DNA of 64,000 bases from assembly GCF_000413315.1 (NCBI RefSeq), contig NZ_KE340298.1:62001-126000 (forward strand). Direction: 5' to 3'. Shown one piece after another: positions 9,652 to 19,422 of the stretch. The stretch comes from Propionibacterium sp. oral taxon 192 str. F0372 (GTDB taxonomy: Bacteria; Actinomycetota; Actinomycetes; Propionibacteriales; Propionibacteriaceae). Each line of letters starts with the position of its first letter. Position 1 is the first letter of the stretch. The translations under genes were made by a program, and so were the position numbers. Under the pieces are notes generated by a model. The model had not been told where the DNA came from, searched no databases, and saw only the letters and a list, made by a program, of their open reading frames with translations.

Positions 9652-9680
9652 GCATCAAGTCAACCACAGTCCTCACAACG

Positions 9681-9713
9681 TGAGGGGCCCCAGCCAGCGA
9701 CCGGAGCCCCTCA
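9681..9713 (-). terminator. Hairpin downstream of pnp
   Basis: On the minus strand TGAGGGGCTCC pairs with GGGGCCCCTCA (11 bp, one G-U pair) around an 11-base loop, 12 bases past the pnp stop. There is no U-tract, so it may act as an exonuclease barrier rather than a true intrinsic terminator. Confidence 0.5.
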
Positions 9714-9724
9714 TCAGGCGACCA

Positions 9725-11941
9725 TTACTCGGACTTGGCGTCCGTGGAATTCTCACCTTCAATGACCGGAACCAGCGACAGCTTGCCGCGATCGTCGATG
9801 TCGGAGATCTCCACCTGCATCTTCTGGCCGACCGAGACGATGTCCTCGACAGACTCGACCCGATGGCCACCGTTCAGCTGGCGCATCTTCGAGATGTGCA
9901 GCAAACCGTCCTTTCCGGGCAACAGGGAGACGAAGGCGCCAAAGGTCGTCAGCTTCACCACGGTGCCAAGGTACCGCTCGCCCTTCTCCGGCGTGGTCGG
10001 GTTCGCGATGGCATTGATCATGGTACGGGCCGATTCGGCGGACTCCCCGTTGGCGGCACCGATGTAAATAGTCCCGTCATCCTCGATGGAAATGTTGGCA
10101 CCGGTGTCATCCTGGATCTGATTAATTACCTTGCCCTTGGGGCCGATCACCTCGCCGATCTTGTCGACCGGAATGTGCACGGTGATGATCCGCGGCGCGA
10201 ATTCACTCATCTCATCGGGAGTGTCGATGGCCTCGTTCATCACGGCCAGGATGGTATGCCGGGCATCGCGGGCCTGGAGCAGGGCACTGGCCAGTACATC
10301 GGCAGGGATGCCGTTGAGCTTGGTGTCGAGTTGCAGGGCGGTGACGAAATCCTTGGTACCAGCCACCTTGAAGTCCATGTCACCTAGGGCGTCTTCGGCA
10401 CCCAAGATATCGGTCAGGGCGAGGTAACGAGTCTGTCCGTCGATTTCTTCACTCATCAGGCCCATTGCGATACCGGCGACGGGAGCCTTCAGTGGTACAC
10501 CGGCATTCATCATGGCCAACGACGAAGCACAGACCGAACCCATTGAGGTGGATCCGTTGGAGCCGATTGCCTCAGAGACCTCACGGATGGCGTAGGGGAA
10601 TTCGTCGCGGGACGGTAGCACCGGCACCAGGGCACGCTCGGCAAGTCGACCGTGACCGACTTCACGGCGCTTTGGCGAACCGACCCGGCCGGTCTCACCG
10701 GTGGAATAAGGCGGCATGTTGTAGTTGTGCATGTACCGCTTGTTGGTCACCGGTGACAGGGTGTCTAGCTTCTGCTCCATATCGAGCATGTTCAAGGTGG
10801 TAATGCCCATCACCTGAGTTTCACCGCGCTGGAACAAGGCCGAACCGTGCACCCGCGGGATGATACCGACCTGGGCTGACAGCGGACGGATGTCCTTGGG
10901 ACCGCGCCCGTCGATGCGCAGACCATCGGTGAGCACCCTACGGCGGACGATCTTCTTGGTGAGGGCCTTGAAGGCAGCCGACACCTCGAGTTCACGCTCG
11001 GCGAATTCAGGTCGGGTGATGAGTTCCTCGGTGATGCGCTGACGCAGCGCATGGGTGGCGTCGTCACGCTCCTGCTTGCCGACGATGGTCATCGCCTCGG
11101 CGAGTTCGGTGGCAGCCAGCTCGGTGACGGCCTCCAGCATGTCCTCCTCGTATTCCTTGAATACTGGGAAGTCGTAAGTTTCCTTGTTAACCTGGGCGGC
11201 CAACTCGAGCTGAGCGTCGCACAGTACCCTGATGAAAGGCTTGGCGGCCTCCAGACCACCCGCAACGATCTCTTCAGTGGGGGCCGTGCGTCCCGAAGCC
11301 ACCAGATTCCAAGTGGATTCAGTGGACTCGGCCTCGACCATCATGATCGCCACATCACCGTCGGCGAGCACCCGCCCTGCGACCACCATGGAGAAGGTGG
11401 CGCGGGAATCCTGATCATGGGTTGGGAAGCACACCCACTGGTTGTCGATGAGGGCAACCCGAACCCCACCGATCGGCCCGGAGAAGGGCAGACCGGCGAT
11501 CTGGGTGGACATCGATGCGGCATTGATGGCTACGACGTCGTACATGACCGCAGGGTTGAGAGCCAGTATGGTCACGACGACCTGGACCTCGTTGCGCAGG
11601 CCCTTAACGAAAGAGGGGCGTAGCGGGCGGTCGATCAGCCGACAGGCCAAGATGGCCTCCTCCGAGGGACGTCCCTCGCGACGGAAGAAAGAGCCGGGGA
11701 TACGCCCGGCGGCGTACATCTTTTCCTCGACGTCAACGGTTAGCGGGAAGAAGTCGATCGACTCGCGTGGGGTCTTCTGCGCGGTAGTCGCCGACAGCAG
11801 CATGGTGTCGCCGTCCAAGTAGACGGCTGCGGCGCCATCGGCCTGCTGAGCCAACACACCAGTCTCGAAGCGCATAACATGTCGGCCAAATTTGCCGTTG
11901 TCGATGATGGCTTCAGAATATTTGAGGTTCTCACCCTCCAT
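9725..11941 (-). CDS. pnp: Polyribonucleotide nucleotidyltransferase (PNPase)
   Basis: A phosphorolytic 3'-5' exoribonuclease; the actinobacterial enzyme can also polymerise tails. It has 738 residues: two RNase PH-like domains (second core around [10 protein letters not shown] and [12 protein letters not shown]), then a KH domain ([14 protein letters not shown]) and a C-terminal S1 domain ([11 protein letters not shown]...KDGLLHISK). The start ATG 11941 has GAAAGGA upstream. It follows rpsO as in most bacteria, but a terminator and a 376-nt structured leader separate them. Confidence 0.98.
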   Translation of the reverse strand: MEGENLKYSEAIIDNGKFGRHVMRFETGVLAQQADGAAAVYLDGDTMLLSATTAQKTPRESIDFFPLTVDVEEKMYAAGRIPGSFFRREGRPSEEAILACRLIDRPLRPSFVKGLRNEVQVVVTILALNPAVMYDVVAINAASMSTQIAGLPFSGPIGGVRVALIDNQWVCFPTHDQDSRATFSMVVAGRVLADGDVAIMMVEAESTESTWNLVASGRTAPTEEIVAGGLEAAKPFIRVLCDAQLELAAQVNKETYDFPVFKEYEEDMLEAVTELAATELAEAMTIVGKQERDDATHALRQRITEELITRPEFAERELEVSAAFKALTKKIVRRRVLTDGLRIDGRGPKDIRPLSAQVGIIPRVHGSALFQRGETQVMGITTLNMLDMEQKLDTLSPVTNKRYMHNYNMPPYSTGETGRVGSPKRREVGHGRLAERALVPVLPSRDEFPYAIREVSEAIGSNGSTSMGSVCASSLAMMNAGVPLKAPVAGIAMGLMSEEIDGQTRYLALTDILGAEDALGDMDFKVAGTKDFVTALQLDTKLNGIPADVLASALLQARDARHTILAVMNEAIDTPDEMSEFAPRIITVHIPVDKIGEVIGPKGKVINQIQDDTGANISIEDDGTIYIGAANGESAESARTMINAIANPTTPEKGERYLGTVVKLTTFGAFVSLLPGKDGLLHISKMRQLNGGHRVESVEDIVSVGQKMQVEISDIDDRGKLSLVPVIEGENSTDAKSE

Positions 11942-12317
11942 GGAATTGTCCTTTCTCGCCGGTCACCCGGCTCGGCTGGCCGGTCTCCCGGCACATGGTG
12001 CCCTCGGATCCCGCGGAAGTGACCCGATTTGCACCTCTCGAGGGGCACGGTGCCTGCCTCGAGGGAGTCAGGCCCGACAGGTTGCCGGACCGTGGCGGCA
12101 CGCACCCGACGTCCAGCGCCGGTCTTCGATCGAGGCCAGCGGGGTATCGTCCTGCGATGACCCGCTTGCCACTACCGAGGACCAACCTGTCGTTCGGGAG
12201 CACGTCGGCGACGCATCCGCACCGGTGGCGGCGAGGATAAAGTCACCCGCGGCCAATCATGCCCGTTGAACCCGGTGTTTGCACGTCGCAGCGCCGGGTG
12301 CGGCAACCGGACACGCG
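11942..12317 (-). other. Long pnp leader region
   Basis: No gene is supported in this stretch between the rpsO terminator and pnp. Read on the minus strand it contains a possible -10 (TATCCT near 12235) and several hairpins just before the coding region, including GCCGG-gaga-CCGGC and the long one listed separately. It is best read as the 5' untranslated leader of pnp, which in other bacteria is an RNase III/PNPase autoregulation target. Confidence 0.5.
12037..12063 (-). promoter_or_regulatory. Stable hairpin in pnp leader
   Basis: On the minus strand CTCGAGG and GGCA pair with TGCC and CCTCGAG, giving an 11-bp stem with a two-base CA bulge and a CCG loop. It lies about 100 nt before the pnp start, where RNase III-processed hairpins regulate pnp in other bacteria. 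That role is an inference. Confidence 0.4.
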
Positions 12318-12344
12318 AAAAAGGAGCCGCCCGTGGACGACTCC
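12318..12344 (-). terminator. Intrinsic terminator of rpsO
   Basis: A classical structure on the minus strand: a 9-bp stem (GGAGTCGTC with GGCGGCTCC, two G-U pairs), a CACG loop, then TTTTT. It lies 20 bases past the rpsO stop, so read-through into pnp would be partial. Confidence 0.85.
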
Positions 12345-12363
12345 CTCTCGGCTGAAAACTGGT

Positions 12364-12627
12364 TCAACGACGCAAGCCGAGGCGTGCGATCAGCTCACGA
12401 TAATGGTTGATGTCCTCCTTGGCCACATAGTTGAGCAGCCGACGACGCTGCCCGACCATCAGCATCAGACCACGACGGGAATGGTGATCACCCTTATGCT
12501 GCTTGAGGTGCTCGGTCAGGTGCGAGATGCGCTTCGACAGCAGCGCGATCTGTACGTCGGGCGAGCCGGTGTCACCAGGATGAGTGGCGTATTCCTCAAT
12601 GATCTTCTTCTTGGTCTCTGCATCCAT
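12364..12627 (-). CDS. rpsO: 30S ribosomal protein S15
   Basis: An 87-residue protein that binds the central domain of 16S rRNA. The conserved [16 protein letters not shown] and [11 protein letters not shown] segments are present; length is normal. The start at 12627 (MDAETKK) has AAAGG upstream; the longer in-frame extension is unrelated to S15. The 130-base leader to ribF carries a GCCTCC/GGAGGC hairpin that could serve S15 autoregulation. The gene is separated from pnp by an intrinsic terminator. Confidence 0.97.
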   Translation of the reverse strand: MDAETKKKIIEEYATHPGDTGSPDVQIALLSKRISHLTEHLKQHKGDHHSRRGLMLMVGQRRRLLNYVAKEDINHYRELIARLGLRR

Positions 12628-12655
12628 TGGGTCAACCTTTCTCTCGCTGCGCGGC

Positions 12656-12681
12656 GCCTCCGTGCTGGTTGCGGTGGAGGC
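12656..12681 (-). promoter_or_regulatory. Hairpin in rpsO leader (possible S15 autoregulatory site)
   Basis: Minus-strand GCCTCC pairs with GGAGGC across a 14-base loop about 30 nt before the rpsO start. S15 represses its own mRNA through leader structures in several phyla. The assignment here rests on position only. Confidence 0.3.
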
Positions 12682-12757
12682 TCTTGGACATCCGCGGCCG
12701 ATCTGACGGCAACTAGGAAAACTAGCACGAGCAGCGGATAACTGACGAATCGCCGGT

Positions 12758-13693
12758 TCAACCGATCCGCAACATCTCGCGGGTCCCGGCAACATCGTCG
12801 CTCATCTGGGCGATCAACGCTTCGATGGAGTCGAAGCGCACCATGCCGCGCAGCCGTGCGACGAAGTCGACGGTGATTTCTACCCCGTACAGGTCGAGAT
12901 CGGTGCGATCCAGCACATACGATTCGATGCGTCGTTCCATCCCGTCAAAGGTCGGATTAATGCCGACGGATATCGCAGCAGGCATCGGATTGCCGGGATC
13001 GTCCACCCTAGTCAACCAACCTGCGTAGACACCATCAGCCGGGACAGCCATGTCATCGACGGCCACCAGATTCGCCGTGGGAAAACCGAGATCGCGACCA
13101 CGCTGGTCGCCCATGACAACCACTCCCCTGGCTCGGAACCAACGCCCGAGCAGTTCAGCTGCCTGCTCGACGTCTCCTTCTACAAGGTAATGGCGGACCA
13201 GAGTCGAGGAGATGTCGGCATTCCCACAGCGATGCAGGTCGATGATCTCCACCTGGAAACGTTCTTCCCCCAGCCGGGCCAGGGTCCCGGCGGTGCCCGA
13301 GGCTCCGGCGCCGAAGGTGAAATTCCTGCCCACCATGACCAGCTTCGGGGCCAGCGGTACGAGAACCGCGTTCACGAAACGTTCCGGGGCCCAAGTCATC
13401 AGATCCGAGGTGAACTGTACGACCCTCACCTGATCGGCTCCGGCAACCTTGAGCGCCTCGATCCGGTCAGCCAGCGACATGAGCAACTGCGGGGCACGGT
13501 CAGGTAGGATTACCTTCATCGGGTGCGGCCAGAACGTCACAACGATCAGTTGCGGTGCGGTGAGGGGGCTGATCTCGGCGGCGCGGTCGCGGGCCCTAGC
13601 AAGAAGATCCTGATGCCCACGATGGACACCGTCGAAATTCCCGATGATCACTACACTGTCCCTGCTCAACCCATCACTCCTGCACACGCTCAC
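12758..13693 (-). CDS. ribF: Bifunctional riboflavin kinase / FAD synthetase
   Basis: Phosphorylates riboflavin to FMN and adenylylates FMN to FAD. It has 311 residues. An N-terminal nucleotidyltransferase domain carries [10 protein letters not shown] (HxGH motif), and a C-terminal flavokinase domain carries [11 protein letters not shown] with the PTAN ATP/Mg site and later GVNPTFDG. The N-terminus is somewhat short before the first strand, so an alternative start cannot be excluded. It lies between rpsO and truB, a common actinobacterial neighbourhood, although a plus-strand marC gene has been inserted upstream. Confidence 0.95.
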   Translation of the reverse strand: MSVCRSDGLSRDSVVIIGNFDGVHRGHQDLLARARDRAAEISPLTAPQLIVVTFWPHPMKVILPDRAPQLLMSLADRIEALKVAGADQVRVVQFTSDLMTWAPERFVNAVLVPLAPKLVMVGRNFTFGAGASGTAGTLARLGEERFQVEIIDLHRCGNADISSTLVRHYLVEGDVEQAAELLGRWFRARGVVVMGDQRGRDLGFPTANLVAVDDMAVPADGVYAGWLTRVDDPGNPMPAAISVGINPTFDGMERRIESYVLDRTDLDLYGVEITVDFVARLRGMVRFDSIEALIAQMSDDVAGTREMLRIG

Positions 13694-13855
13694 GATTCTG
13701 GCCCGATCAGCCTAACCGGAGGCTCTCGACAACCGGAACGAATGTTGCCACCCAAGGACAGGCAAGCAATAAAAGCCGTGCAATGAGCGATAAACCGGGG
13801 CAAGGAAGAGCAGTAACACACAAAATTCACGGCCACAACAATTCTTTCCAGAAAA

Positions 13856-13884
13856 TTGTGCACCGTAGGCGGTGAATCTATGCT
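13856..13884 (+). promoter_or_regulatory. Promoter of leaderless marC
   Basis: TTGTGC (13856-13861) and TATGCT (13879-13884) are spaced by 17 bases. The predicted transcription start falls on the GTG initiation codon at 13891, implying a leaderless mRNA. Confidence 0.6.
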
Positions 13885-13890
13885 GGCCTC

Positions 13891-14484
13891 GTGGAACTCG
13901 TCATCTCGTCGGCCGTCATCTTCACGATGGTCATGGACCCCTTGGGCAATGTGCCCCTCTTCCTGACTGCCCTGCGTAACACCGCCGAGGACCGCAAGAA
14001 GAGGGTTTTGGTCCGCGAATTGCTTATCGCCTTGGTACTCATGCTGCTGTTCTTGGTGGGTGGCCGGGGTTTCATGCGTCTGTTCCACGTCGAGGCACCC
14101 TCGTTGACGGTGGCCGGCGGCGTGGTGCTGCTGCTCATCGCCCTGCGGATGATCTTCCCCACCCCAGAACGCAGTCTCCGGGAGCGGATCGACGACGAGC
14201 CATTTATCGTACCCTTGGCGGTACCCTACGTGGCCGGTCCCTCCCTACTGGCCATGGAGGTGGTCCTCGTCTCTGGGAACCCTGGGGCTATCGGCCAATA
14301 CCTGATCGCTCTATTACTGTCATGGGCGGTCTCAGCGGTGGTGTTGTTCTTCTCTGCATCGCTGCACAAGGTCATCGGCGAGAAAGCACTCACCGCAGTG
14401 GAACGCCTGATGGGTCTGGTGCTGGTGATCATCTCCATCCAGATGATGCTCAGCGGAGTGGCAGAATATTTCTCGCTGCGCTGA
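13891..14484 (+). CDS. MarC/NAAT-family integral membrane protein
   Basis: A 197-residue protein with about six hydrophobic helices, including VLMLLFLVGG, GGVVLLLIALRMIF and LMGLVLVIISIQMML. The opening ...MVMDPLGNVPLFLTAL is the MarC signature. Despite the name, the family has no proven link to multiple antibiotic resistance; some archaeal homologues transport neutral amino acids. The start is GTG 13891, directly at the predicted transcription start. The gene is isolated and divergent from ribF, so it gives no functional context. Confidence 0.88.
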   Translation: MELVISSAVIFTMVMDPLGNVPLFLTALRNTAEDRKKRVLVRELLIALVLMLLFLVGGRGFMRLFHVEAPSLTVAGGVVLLLIALRMIFPTPERSLRERIDDEPFIVPLAVPYVAGPSLLAMEVVLVSGNPGAIGQYLIALLLSWAVSAVVLFFSASLHKVIGEKALTAVERLMGLVLVIISIQMMLSGVAEYFSLR

Positions 14485-14523
14485 ACCCGGCCCACGAAGC
14501 CACCATCGGGCATCATCGCGTCC

Positions 14524-15393
14524 TCAGCCGACCAGGACACTCACCGCTTTGGAGGTCCCGTTGTCGGGCCGGTACAGTCCCAACAACTCACCGTCAGCGG
14601 ACAGGACGCCAGTCGGATCAGCCACCACCTCGAAACTCAGGCGCCGCCCGTGCCGAACATGATCGGCATCGACATCATTCACCACGCACACCGGGAATGA
14701 CGCCCTGGCCACCTGGTCCATGGTCATCGGTGTCGTGGTGGCCTCAATCGCATCCAACGCGATGGCCTCATCAACTGGGTACCCCCCGATACGAGTGCGA
14801 CGCAGACTAGTGAGATGCCCCCCAACCCCCAATTGCTCTCCCAGATCACGGGCGAGGGCTCGCACATAGGTTCCCGAGGAGCATTCCACCTCGACATCGA
14901 GATCGAGGAAACCAGCATCGGTTCGCGAAGAGGTCACCTCGAATCGTGACACCATGACCGGGCGCGGCGGTAGTTGCACCTGCTCCCCGGCCCGCACCAA
15001 GGCATGGGCCCGTTTTCCGTTCACCTTTATCGCTGACACCGAACTGGGCCGTTGCTCGATCGCGCCCCGCAGCCCGGCCATCACTTGTTCGACAGCATCG
15101 TGATCCAGCCCATCGGCGACACGTGTCTCAAGGATCTCCCCCTCGGCATCGTCGGTGGTGGTCGTGGCACCGAGCCTGATCGTCGCTGTATAGGCCTTGT
15201 CATATAGAGCCAAGTACCCCAGCAGCCTGGTGGCCCGACCGATGCCCACGATTAGCACTCCGGTCGCCATCGGGTCCAGAGTTCCAGCGTGACCAACCTT
15301 CCGAGTCCCAAAAATCTTGCGAATCCGCCCCACCACTTGATGAGAGGTCACTCCTTGGGGCTTGTCGACGACCAGCACTCCCACCGGAGTCAC
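14524..15393 (-). CDS. truB: tRNA pseudouridine(55) synthase
   Basis: Converts U55 of the tRNA T-loop to pseudouridine. It has 289 residues. The catalytic motif GHAGTLDPMATG contains the active-site Asp40, preceded by the conserved LVVDKPQGVTSH opening; a C-terminal PUA-like region follows. The start is GTG at 15393 overlapping the rbfA stop by four bases (GTGA), so translation is probably coupled. Confidence 0.97.
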   Translation of the reverse strand: MTPVGVLVVDKPQGVTSHQVVGRIRKIFGTRKVGHAGTLDPMATGVLIVGIGRATRLLGYLALYDKAYTATIRLGATTTTDDAEGEILETRVADGLDHDAVEQVMAGLRGAIEQRPSSVSAIKVNGKRAHALVRAGEQVQLPPRPVMVSRFEVTSSRTDAGFLDLDVEVECSSGTYVRALARDLGEQLGVGGHLTSLRRTRIGGYPVDEAIALDAIEATTTPMTMDQVARASFPVCVVNDVDADHVRHGRRLSFEVVADPTGVLSADGELLGLYRPDNGTSKAVSVLVG

Positions 15394-15848
15394 TTCTGGT
15401 CGTCCTCGTCATCGCGACGGTAGGGATCCGCATCCCCCGCATAACTGGCACCTTGGCGACGGACCGCAAGTTCTGCATCGGCCGCCTGCACTTGAGCCAG
15501 CAGGTCTTCCATCGCCCGGCCAGTTTCCTCCGAAGCATCAAGCACGAAGCTCAACGCCGGGGTAAAACGCAGCCCAAGCTGCTGACCGATGGCGCTTCGC
15601 AGCATTCCCCTCGCCGATTCAAGGGCCGCCGCCGTATTGGTCACGTGCCCGGGTGCATCGGTCTCCCGACCGTCCAGGGAACGCCCCAAGTCGGTGTAGA
15701 AGACGGTGGCCTCCCGACCGTCGCCGGTCAGTCGCACGCCGGTGATGGTGACGAAGCCCAGACGCGGGTCTTTGATCCGTCGTTCCAACATCCGGGCGAT
15801 AATCTTAGCGATCTGTTCCTCGGTACGTGCGATGCGTGGATTGGTCAT
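15390..15848 (-). CDS. rbfA: 30S ribosome-binding factor A
   Basis: A late-stage 30S maturation and cold-adaptation factor that acts on 16S rRNA helix 1. It has 152 residues: a KH-like core (RIKDPRLGFVTITGVRLTGDGREATVFY) and an acidic C-terminal tail (DDEDDQK). Start ATG 15848 has GGGAGGAAC immediately upstream. It is translationally coupled to truB and follows infB after a strong hairpin. Confidence 0.96.
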   Translation of the reverse strand: MTNPRIARTEEQIAKIIARMLERRIKDPRLGFVTITGVRLTGDGREATVFYTDLGRSLDGRETDAPGHVTNTAAALESARGMLRSAIGQQLGLRFTPALSFVLDASEETGRAMEDLLAQVQAADAELAVRRQGASYAGDADPYRRDDEDDQK

Positions 15849-15867
15849 TGTTCCTCCCGGAAACGAC

Positions 15868-15897
15868 GGTGGGCGGGGTCGCAAGGCCCCGCCCACC
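15868..15897 (-). terminator. Strong hairpin between infB and rbfA
   Basis: On the minus strand an 11-bp perfect GC-rich stem (GGTGGGCGGGG with CCCCGCCCACC) encloses eight bases, followed by GTCGTTTCC. Located 14 bases past the infB stop and 19 before rbfA, it could be a partial terminator or an mRNA processing/stability element within the operon. Confidence 0.55.
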
Positions 15898-15910
15898 GGT
15901 TATTCGGTCA

Positions 15911-18817
15911 TCAGTCGCGCGGCTTCTCGACCATCTCATAGGTCTCAATCACGTCGCCGACCTGGATGTCATTGAAATTGGCGAGTGTCATACCGCACTC
16001 GTAACCTTCGCGAACATCGGTCACATCGTCCTTCTCACGCCGTAGCGAAGCAATCGAGGACTCATTGACGACCACGCCGTCGCGCACCAGGCGTGCCTTG
16101 GCGTTGCGCTTGATGTGCCCGTCGGTAACCAGACATCCAGCGATGTTGCCAAACTTGGAGGAGCGGAAGATCTCCCGGATCTCGGCAGAACCCTGACTCT
16201 TCTCCTCGTAGACCGGCTTGAGCATGCCCTTGAGGGCTGCCTCGATCTCGTCGATCGCATCGTAGATGACGGTGTAGTACCGGATGTCGACGTTCTCCTG
16301 ATCGGCCAAGCGTGCAGCTTGCACGGTAGGGCGAACGTTGAAGCCGATGATCACCGCGTGCGGCATGGAAGCCGCTGCCAGCGAGACATTGGTCTCGGTG
16401 ATGGCACCCACGCCACGGTCGATGACTCGCAGCGACACCTCATCGGATACCTCGACCTTTGACAGCGCGTCTTCCAAGGCCTCCACCGAACCTGCGCCAT
16501 CGCCTTTGAGGATGAGGGTGAGTTCGGAAGCCTCGCCTTTCTCCAGCTGTTCGAACAGTTCCTCAAGTGTCTTCCGACGCGAAGACTGGGCCTGCAGCGC
16601 AGCGCGACGGTTCGCATCCCGCTTCGCGGCGATCTGACGGGCGACCCGGTCATCCTCGACGACCATGAAAGAGTCACCGGCCCCGGGCACCGATGTGAGA
16701 CCCAGAACCTGGACGGGCATCGACGGCGGAGCTTCCTCCACCTGGTCACCCAGATCATTGATCATTGCCCGGACACGACCGTGGGCCGACCCTGCGACGA
16801 TTGAGTCGCCTTTACGAAGCGTACCGCGCTGGATGAGCACGGTCGCCACCGGTCCACGACCTTGATCGAGATGGGCTTCGATGGCCACGCCCTGGGCATC
16901 CATCGTCGGGTTTGCCCGCAAATCCAGGGCCGCATCGGCGGTGAGCACGATCGCCTCCAGCAGCTGATCCAAGCCCTTTCCGGTGATGGCCGAGACATCA
17001 ACGAACATGGTATCGCCGCCATACTCCTCGGGGATAAGCCCGAATTCCATCAGTTGACCACGAACCTTATTCGGGTCAGCACCCTCTTTATCGATCTTGT
17101 TGACCGCCGCGACGATTGGCACGTCGGCTGCCTTCGCGTGGTTGAGAGCTTCGATGGTCTGCGGCATCACGCCGTCATCGGCCGCCACTACGAGAACCGC
17201 GATGTCAGTTGATTTCGCACCACGGGCACGCATGGCAGTAAAAGCCTCATGGCCAGGGGTATCGATGAAAGTGATAGGCCGTTGCTGATCATCCACTGCA
17301 GTGGTGATCTGATAAGCGCCGATGGACTGGGTAATACCACCGGCCTCCTTGGCCTGCACATTGGTGTGGCGCAGGGCGTCCAACAGCTTGGTCTTGCCAT
17401 GGTCGACGTGACCCATGATGGTGACCACCGGCGGACGATCCGCCAAATCCTCATCGCCACCGATGTCCTCACCGTACTCAAGGTCGAAGCTCTCTAGCAG
17501 TTCCCGGTCCTCGTCCTCCGGAGAGACGACTTGGATCTTGTAGTTGAGCTCGGCACCGAGGATCTCAAGAGTCTCATCTGGGACTGACTGAGTAGCAGTG
17601 ATCATCTCGCCCATGTTGAACAGAACCTGCACCAGCTGGGCTGCATCGACGTTGATCTTCTCGGCCAGATCGGTCAGCGAGGATCCGCGACGCAGCCGGA
17701 TAGCCTGCCCGTCGCCCTGACGGATGCGCACGCCGCCGATCGTCGGCGCCTGCATGTCGTCGAATTCCTGCCTGCGTTGCCTGCGTGACTTGCGCCCACG
17801 ACGCCCGCCGCCTCCACTGCGTCCGAAGGCACCCTGGGTTCCGCCGCGGCCACCACGACCACCGCGCCCAGCCGGTGCACCCGCGCCGCCACCGGGATGG
17901 CCACCGGGGCTACCGCCAAACCCGCCACGACCACGATTACCGCCACTGGAACCACGGCTACGGCCCGCGGGTGCGGGATTGGCACCAAGATTAGGATTGG
18001 CATGCTTGGGCATCATCGCCGGGTTAGGACGGGGCATTCCACTGGTGCCACCGGGACGCGGCATCCCTGCGGGACGTGCACCACTGCGGTTTGCTTCACC
18101 GGAACGGGCTCCCTCACGTCCCTGCTGTTGACGCCCGGTACCGCCCCCCCGGCGTTGTTGCCCCATGCCCTGGGAAGACGCGAATGGATTGTTGCCTGGA
18201 CGCGGGGCACCGGGACGACGAACACTGCCCGGAGTGGGGCGTGCTCCACCCGAAGAACGAGGCCCGGGAATAGGAGCCGAAGGACGCGGCCCCGGAGCCG
18301 GGGCACCCGGCCGCGGAGTCTGACCCTGGGTACTTCCCGGACGAGGCCCGGGAGTAGGAGCCGAAGGACGCGGCCCCGGAGCCGGGGCACCCGGCTTGTC
18401 AGAAGCGGGTTTCGTCACTAAGGGCTTCTCGGCGGCCTGGGCACGCGGAGCACTCGGCCGCGAAGCACCCGGTTTGGGTACAACAGGATTCGACTTCGGA
18501 GCTGCAGGACGCGGTGCCGGTCCAGGACGCGGGGTCGGTGTGGGACCGACCTGGACCCTGGAGGATTCGGTCTTCTCCTGCGACGGTGCCGCGGCAGACT
18601 TAGCAGCCGTCTTCGATGTCGGGGCCTTGTCGGCCGCCTTCTTGGGGGTGGACTCGCCTGCCCCCTTCAACTTCTCCTGCATGCGGCGCACAACGGGCGC
18701 CTCGATCGTCGAGGATGCCGAGCGAACAAATTCGCCCTCCTCCTTGAGGATCTTGAGCAGTTCCTTGCTTTCCAGCCCGAGCTCCTTCGCGAGCTCGTAG
18801 ACACGGACCTTGGCCAC
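15911..18817 (-). CDS. infB: Translation initiation factor IF-2
   Basis: A GTPase that delivers fMet-tRNA to the ribosome. It has 968 residues. An N-terminal IF2N helix (1-50) is followed by a long Pro/Arg/Gly-rich linker (about 55-345, changing from PxPGPRP repeats to RGG-type runs), a second IF2N-like segment (about 375-430), then the GTPase domain with G1 GHVDHGKT at 469-476, DTPGHE and NKID, and domains II-IV. The linker holds an imperfect 28-residue tandem repeat. The start ATG 18817 is standard. It is preceded by an untranslated stretch with its own promoter. Confidence 0.98.
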   Translation of the reverse strand: MAKVRVYELAKELGLESKELLKILKEEGEFVRSASSTIEAPVVRRMQEKLKGAGESTPKKAADKAPTSKTAAKSAAAPSQEKTESSRVQVGPTPTPRPGPAPRPAAPKSNPVVPKPGASRPSAPRAQAAEKPLVTKPASDKPGAPAPGPRPSAPTPGPRPGSTQGQTPRPGAPAPGPRPSAPIPGPRSSGGARPTPGSVRRPGAPRPGNNPFASSQGMGQQRRGGGTGRQQQGREGARSGEANRSGARPAGMPRPGGTSGMPRPNPAMMPKHANPNLGANPAPAGRSRGSSGGNRGRGGFGGSPGGHPGGGAGAPAGRGGRGGRGGTQGAFGRSGGGGRRGRKSRRQRRQEFDDMQAPTIGGVRIRQGDGQAIRLRRGSSLTDLAEKINVDAAQLVQVLFNMGEMITATQSVPDETLEILGAELNYKIQVVSPEDEDRELLESFDLEYGEDIGGDEDLADRPPVVTIMGHVDHGKTKLLDALRHTNVQAKEAGGITQSIGAYQITTAVDDQQRPITFIDTPGHEAFTAMRARGAKSTDIAVLVVAADDGVMPQTIEALNHAKAADVPIVAAVNKIDKEGADPNKVRGQLMEFGLIPEEYGGDTMFVDVSAITGKGLDQLLEAIVLTADAALDLRANPTMDAQGVAIEAHLDQGRGPVATVLIQRGTLRKGDSIVAGSAHGRVRAMINDLGDQVEEAPPSMPVQVLGLTSVPGAGDSFMVVEDDRVARQIAAKRDANRRAALQAQSSRRKTLEELFEQLEKGEASELTLILKGDGAGSVEALEDALSKVEVSDEVSLRVIDRGVGAITETNVSLAAASMPHAVIIGFNVRPTVQAARLADQENVDIRYYTVIYDAIDEIEAALKGMLKPVYEEKSQGSAEIREIFRSSKFGNIAGCLVTDGHIKRNAKARLVRDGVVVNESSIASLRREKDDVTDVREGYECGMTLANFNDIQVGDVIETYEMVEKPRD
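18259..18394. repeat. 52-bp direct repeat in the infB linker
   Basis: Copies at 18259-18310 and 18343-18394 differ at a single base (aat/agt). They are 84 bp, exactly 28 codons, apart. They encode the [13 protein letters not shown]-type unit at about residues 142 and 170 of IF-2. It is in frame and probably prone to copy-number change. Confidence 0.85.
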
Positions 18818-19026
18818 TGATCTCCTTCAGGTCCAGGCCCGGGGCCGGGACCACTAGTTGTGCATGATGCTCATTGGCGCGTACTCATCGAGTGGTCATG
18901 AGCGTTTGCCCACCTTCTGTTGAGCGTGATCACGGCGATCCCCCATAACCGACCTGCGAGCTCACCGGGAGCCCGCCACGATGTAACGGCCGCACGGTAT
19001 GCAGCCGACCCGGGACGGATTGAGGT

Positions 19027-19047
19027 TCTTCGGGATCCTCCCGAAGA
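19027..19047 (-). promoter_or_regulatory. Perfect 9-bp hairpin at 5' end of infB leader
   Basis: TCTTCGGGA and TCCCGAAGA form perfect 9-bp arms around a TCC loop, with no U-tract. It lies just downstream of the predicted infB transcription start, so it could protect the 5' end or act in attenuation. It could equally be a weak end point for upstream transcripts. Confidence 0.4.
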
Positions 19048-19061
19048 CACGCAGATGACAC

Positions 19062-19089
19062 TTTATAGCTGATTCACGCCCAAGCCCAA
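19062..19089 (-). promoter_or_regulatory. Probable internal promoter for infB
   Basis: On the minus strand TTGGGC (19084-19089) and TATAAA (19062-19067) are 16 bases apart. It would let infB be transcribed independently of rimP-nusA-ylxR. Confidence 0.5.
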
Positions 19090-19170
19090 TTGGACACGTG
19101 AAACACTGCGAACAATCGGACCATTCCACTGCGGCCGGATTCTGCCTCGCATCCGAGCGGAAGAATCTGG

Positions 19171-19422
19171 TCAAGACCGGTCAAGACCTTCCATCTCAAG
19201 CCAATCGACCAAGCCACAGACTTCGACGCTGGTGCGTAAGGAACGGGAAAAACCAGCCCGGGCACCGATCAAGCACTGCGGGTCGGCATGCAACCAAGCT
19301 CCGCGACCGGGCAAGCGCCGAGCGGGATCGGGGGTGAGTACTCCATCGAGAAGCACAAATCTGTGCAATTCATCGATGTCAGCCACCTTCCGACACCCTA
19401 CGCAGGTGCGCCGCGGCCTCAC
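19171..19422 (-). CDS. YlxR/RnpM-family RNA-binding protein
   Basis: An 83-residue basic protein with the family opening [12 protein letters not shown] and a central [12 protein letters not shown]. Homologues (RnpM) bind the RNase P RNA and modulate its activity. GTG 19422 is chosen because it overlaps the nusA stop as GTGA and starts exactly at the conserved domain. An upstream TTG would add 15 residues lying inside nusA and without family similarity. It is part of the rimP-nusA-ylxR operon. Confidence 0.88.
   Translation of the reverse strand: MRPRRTCVGCRKVADIDELHRFVLLDGVLTPDPARRLPGRGAWLHADPQCLIGARAGFSRSLRTSVEVCGLVDWLEMEGLDRS

Larger units (their letters stand above)
18818..19170 (-). other. 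infB leader / ylxR-infB intergenic region
   Basis: Holds no supported gene. It contains a minus-strand promoter (19062-19089) and a perfect hairpin (19027-19047) near the predicted 5' end of the transcript, leaving an untranslated leader of roughly 240 nt before infB. Nothing tRNA-like was found. Confidence 0.5.

Noticed and set aside
18259-18394. Direct repeats considered as a CRISPR or mobile-element signature
   Set aside because: Only two copies, in frame inside infB, with no spacer-like variation; explained by the Pro-rich repeat in IF-2.
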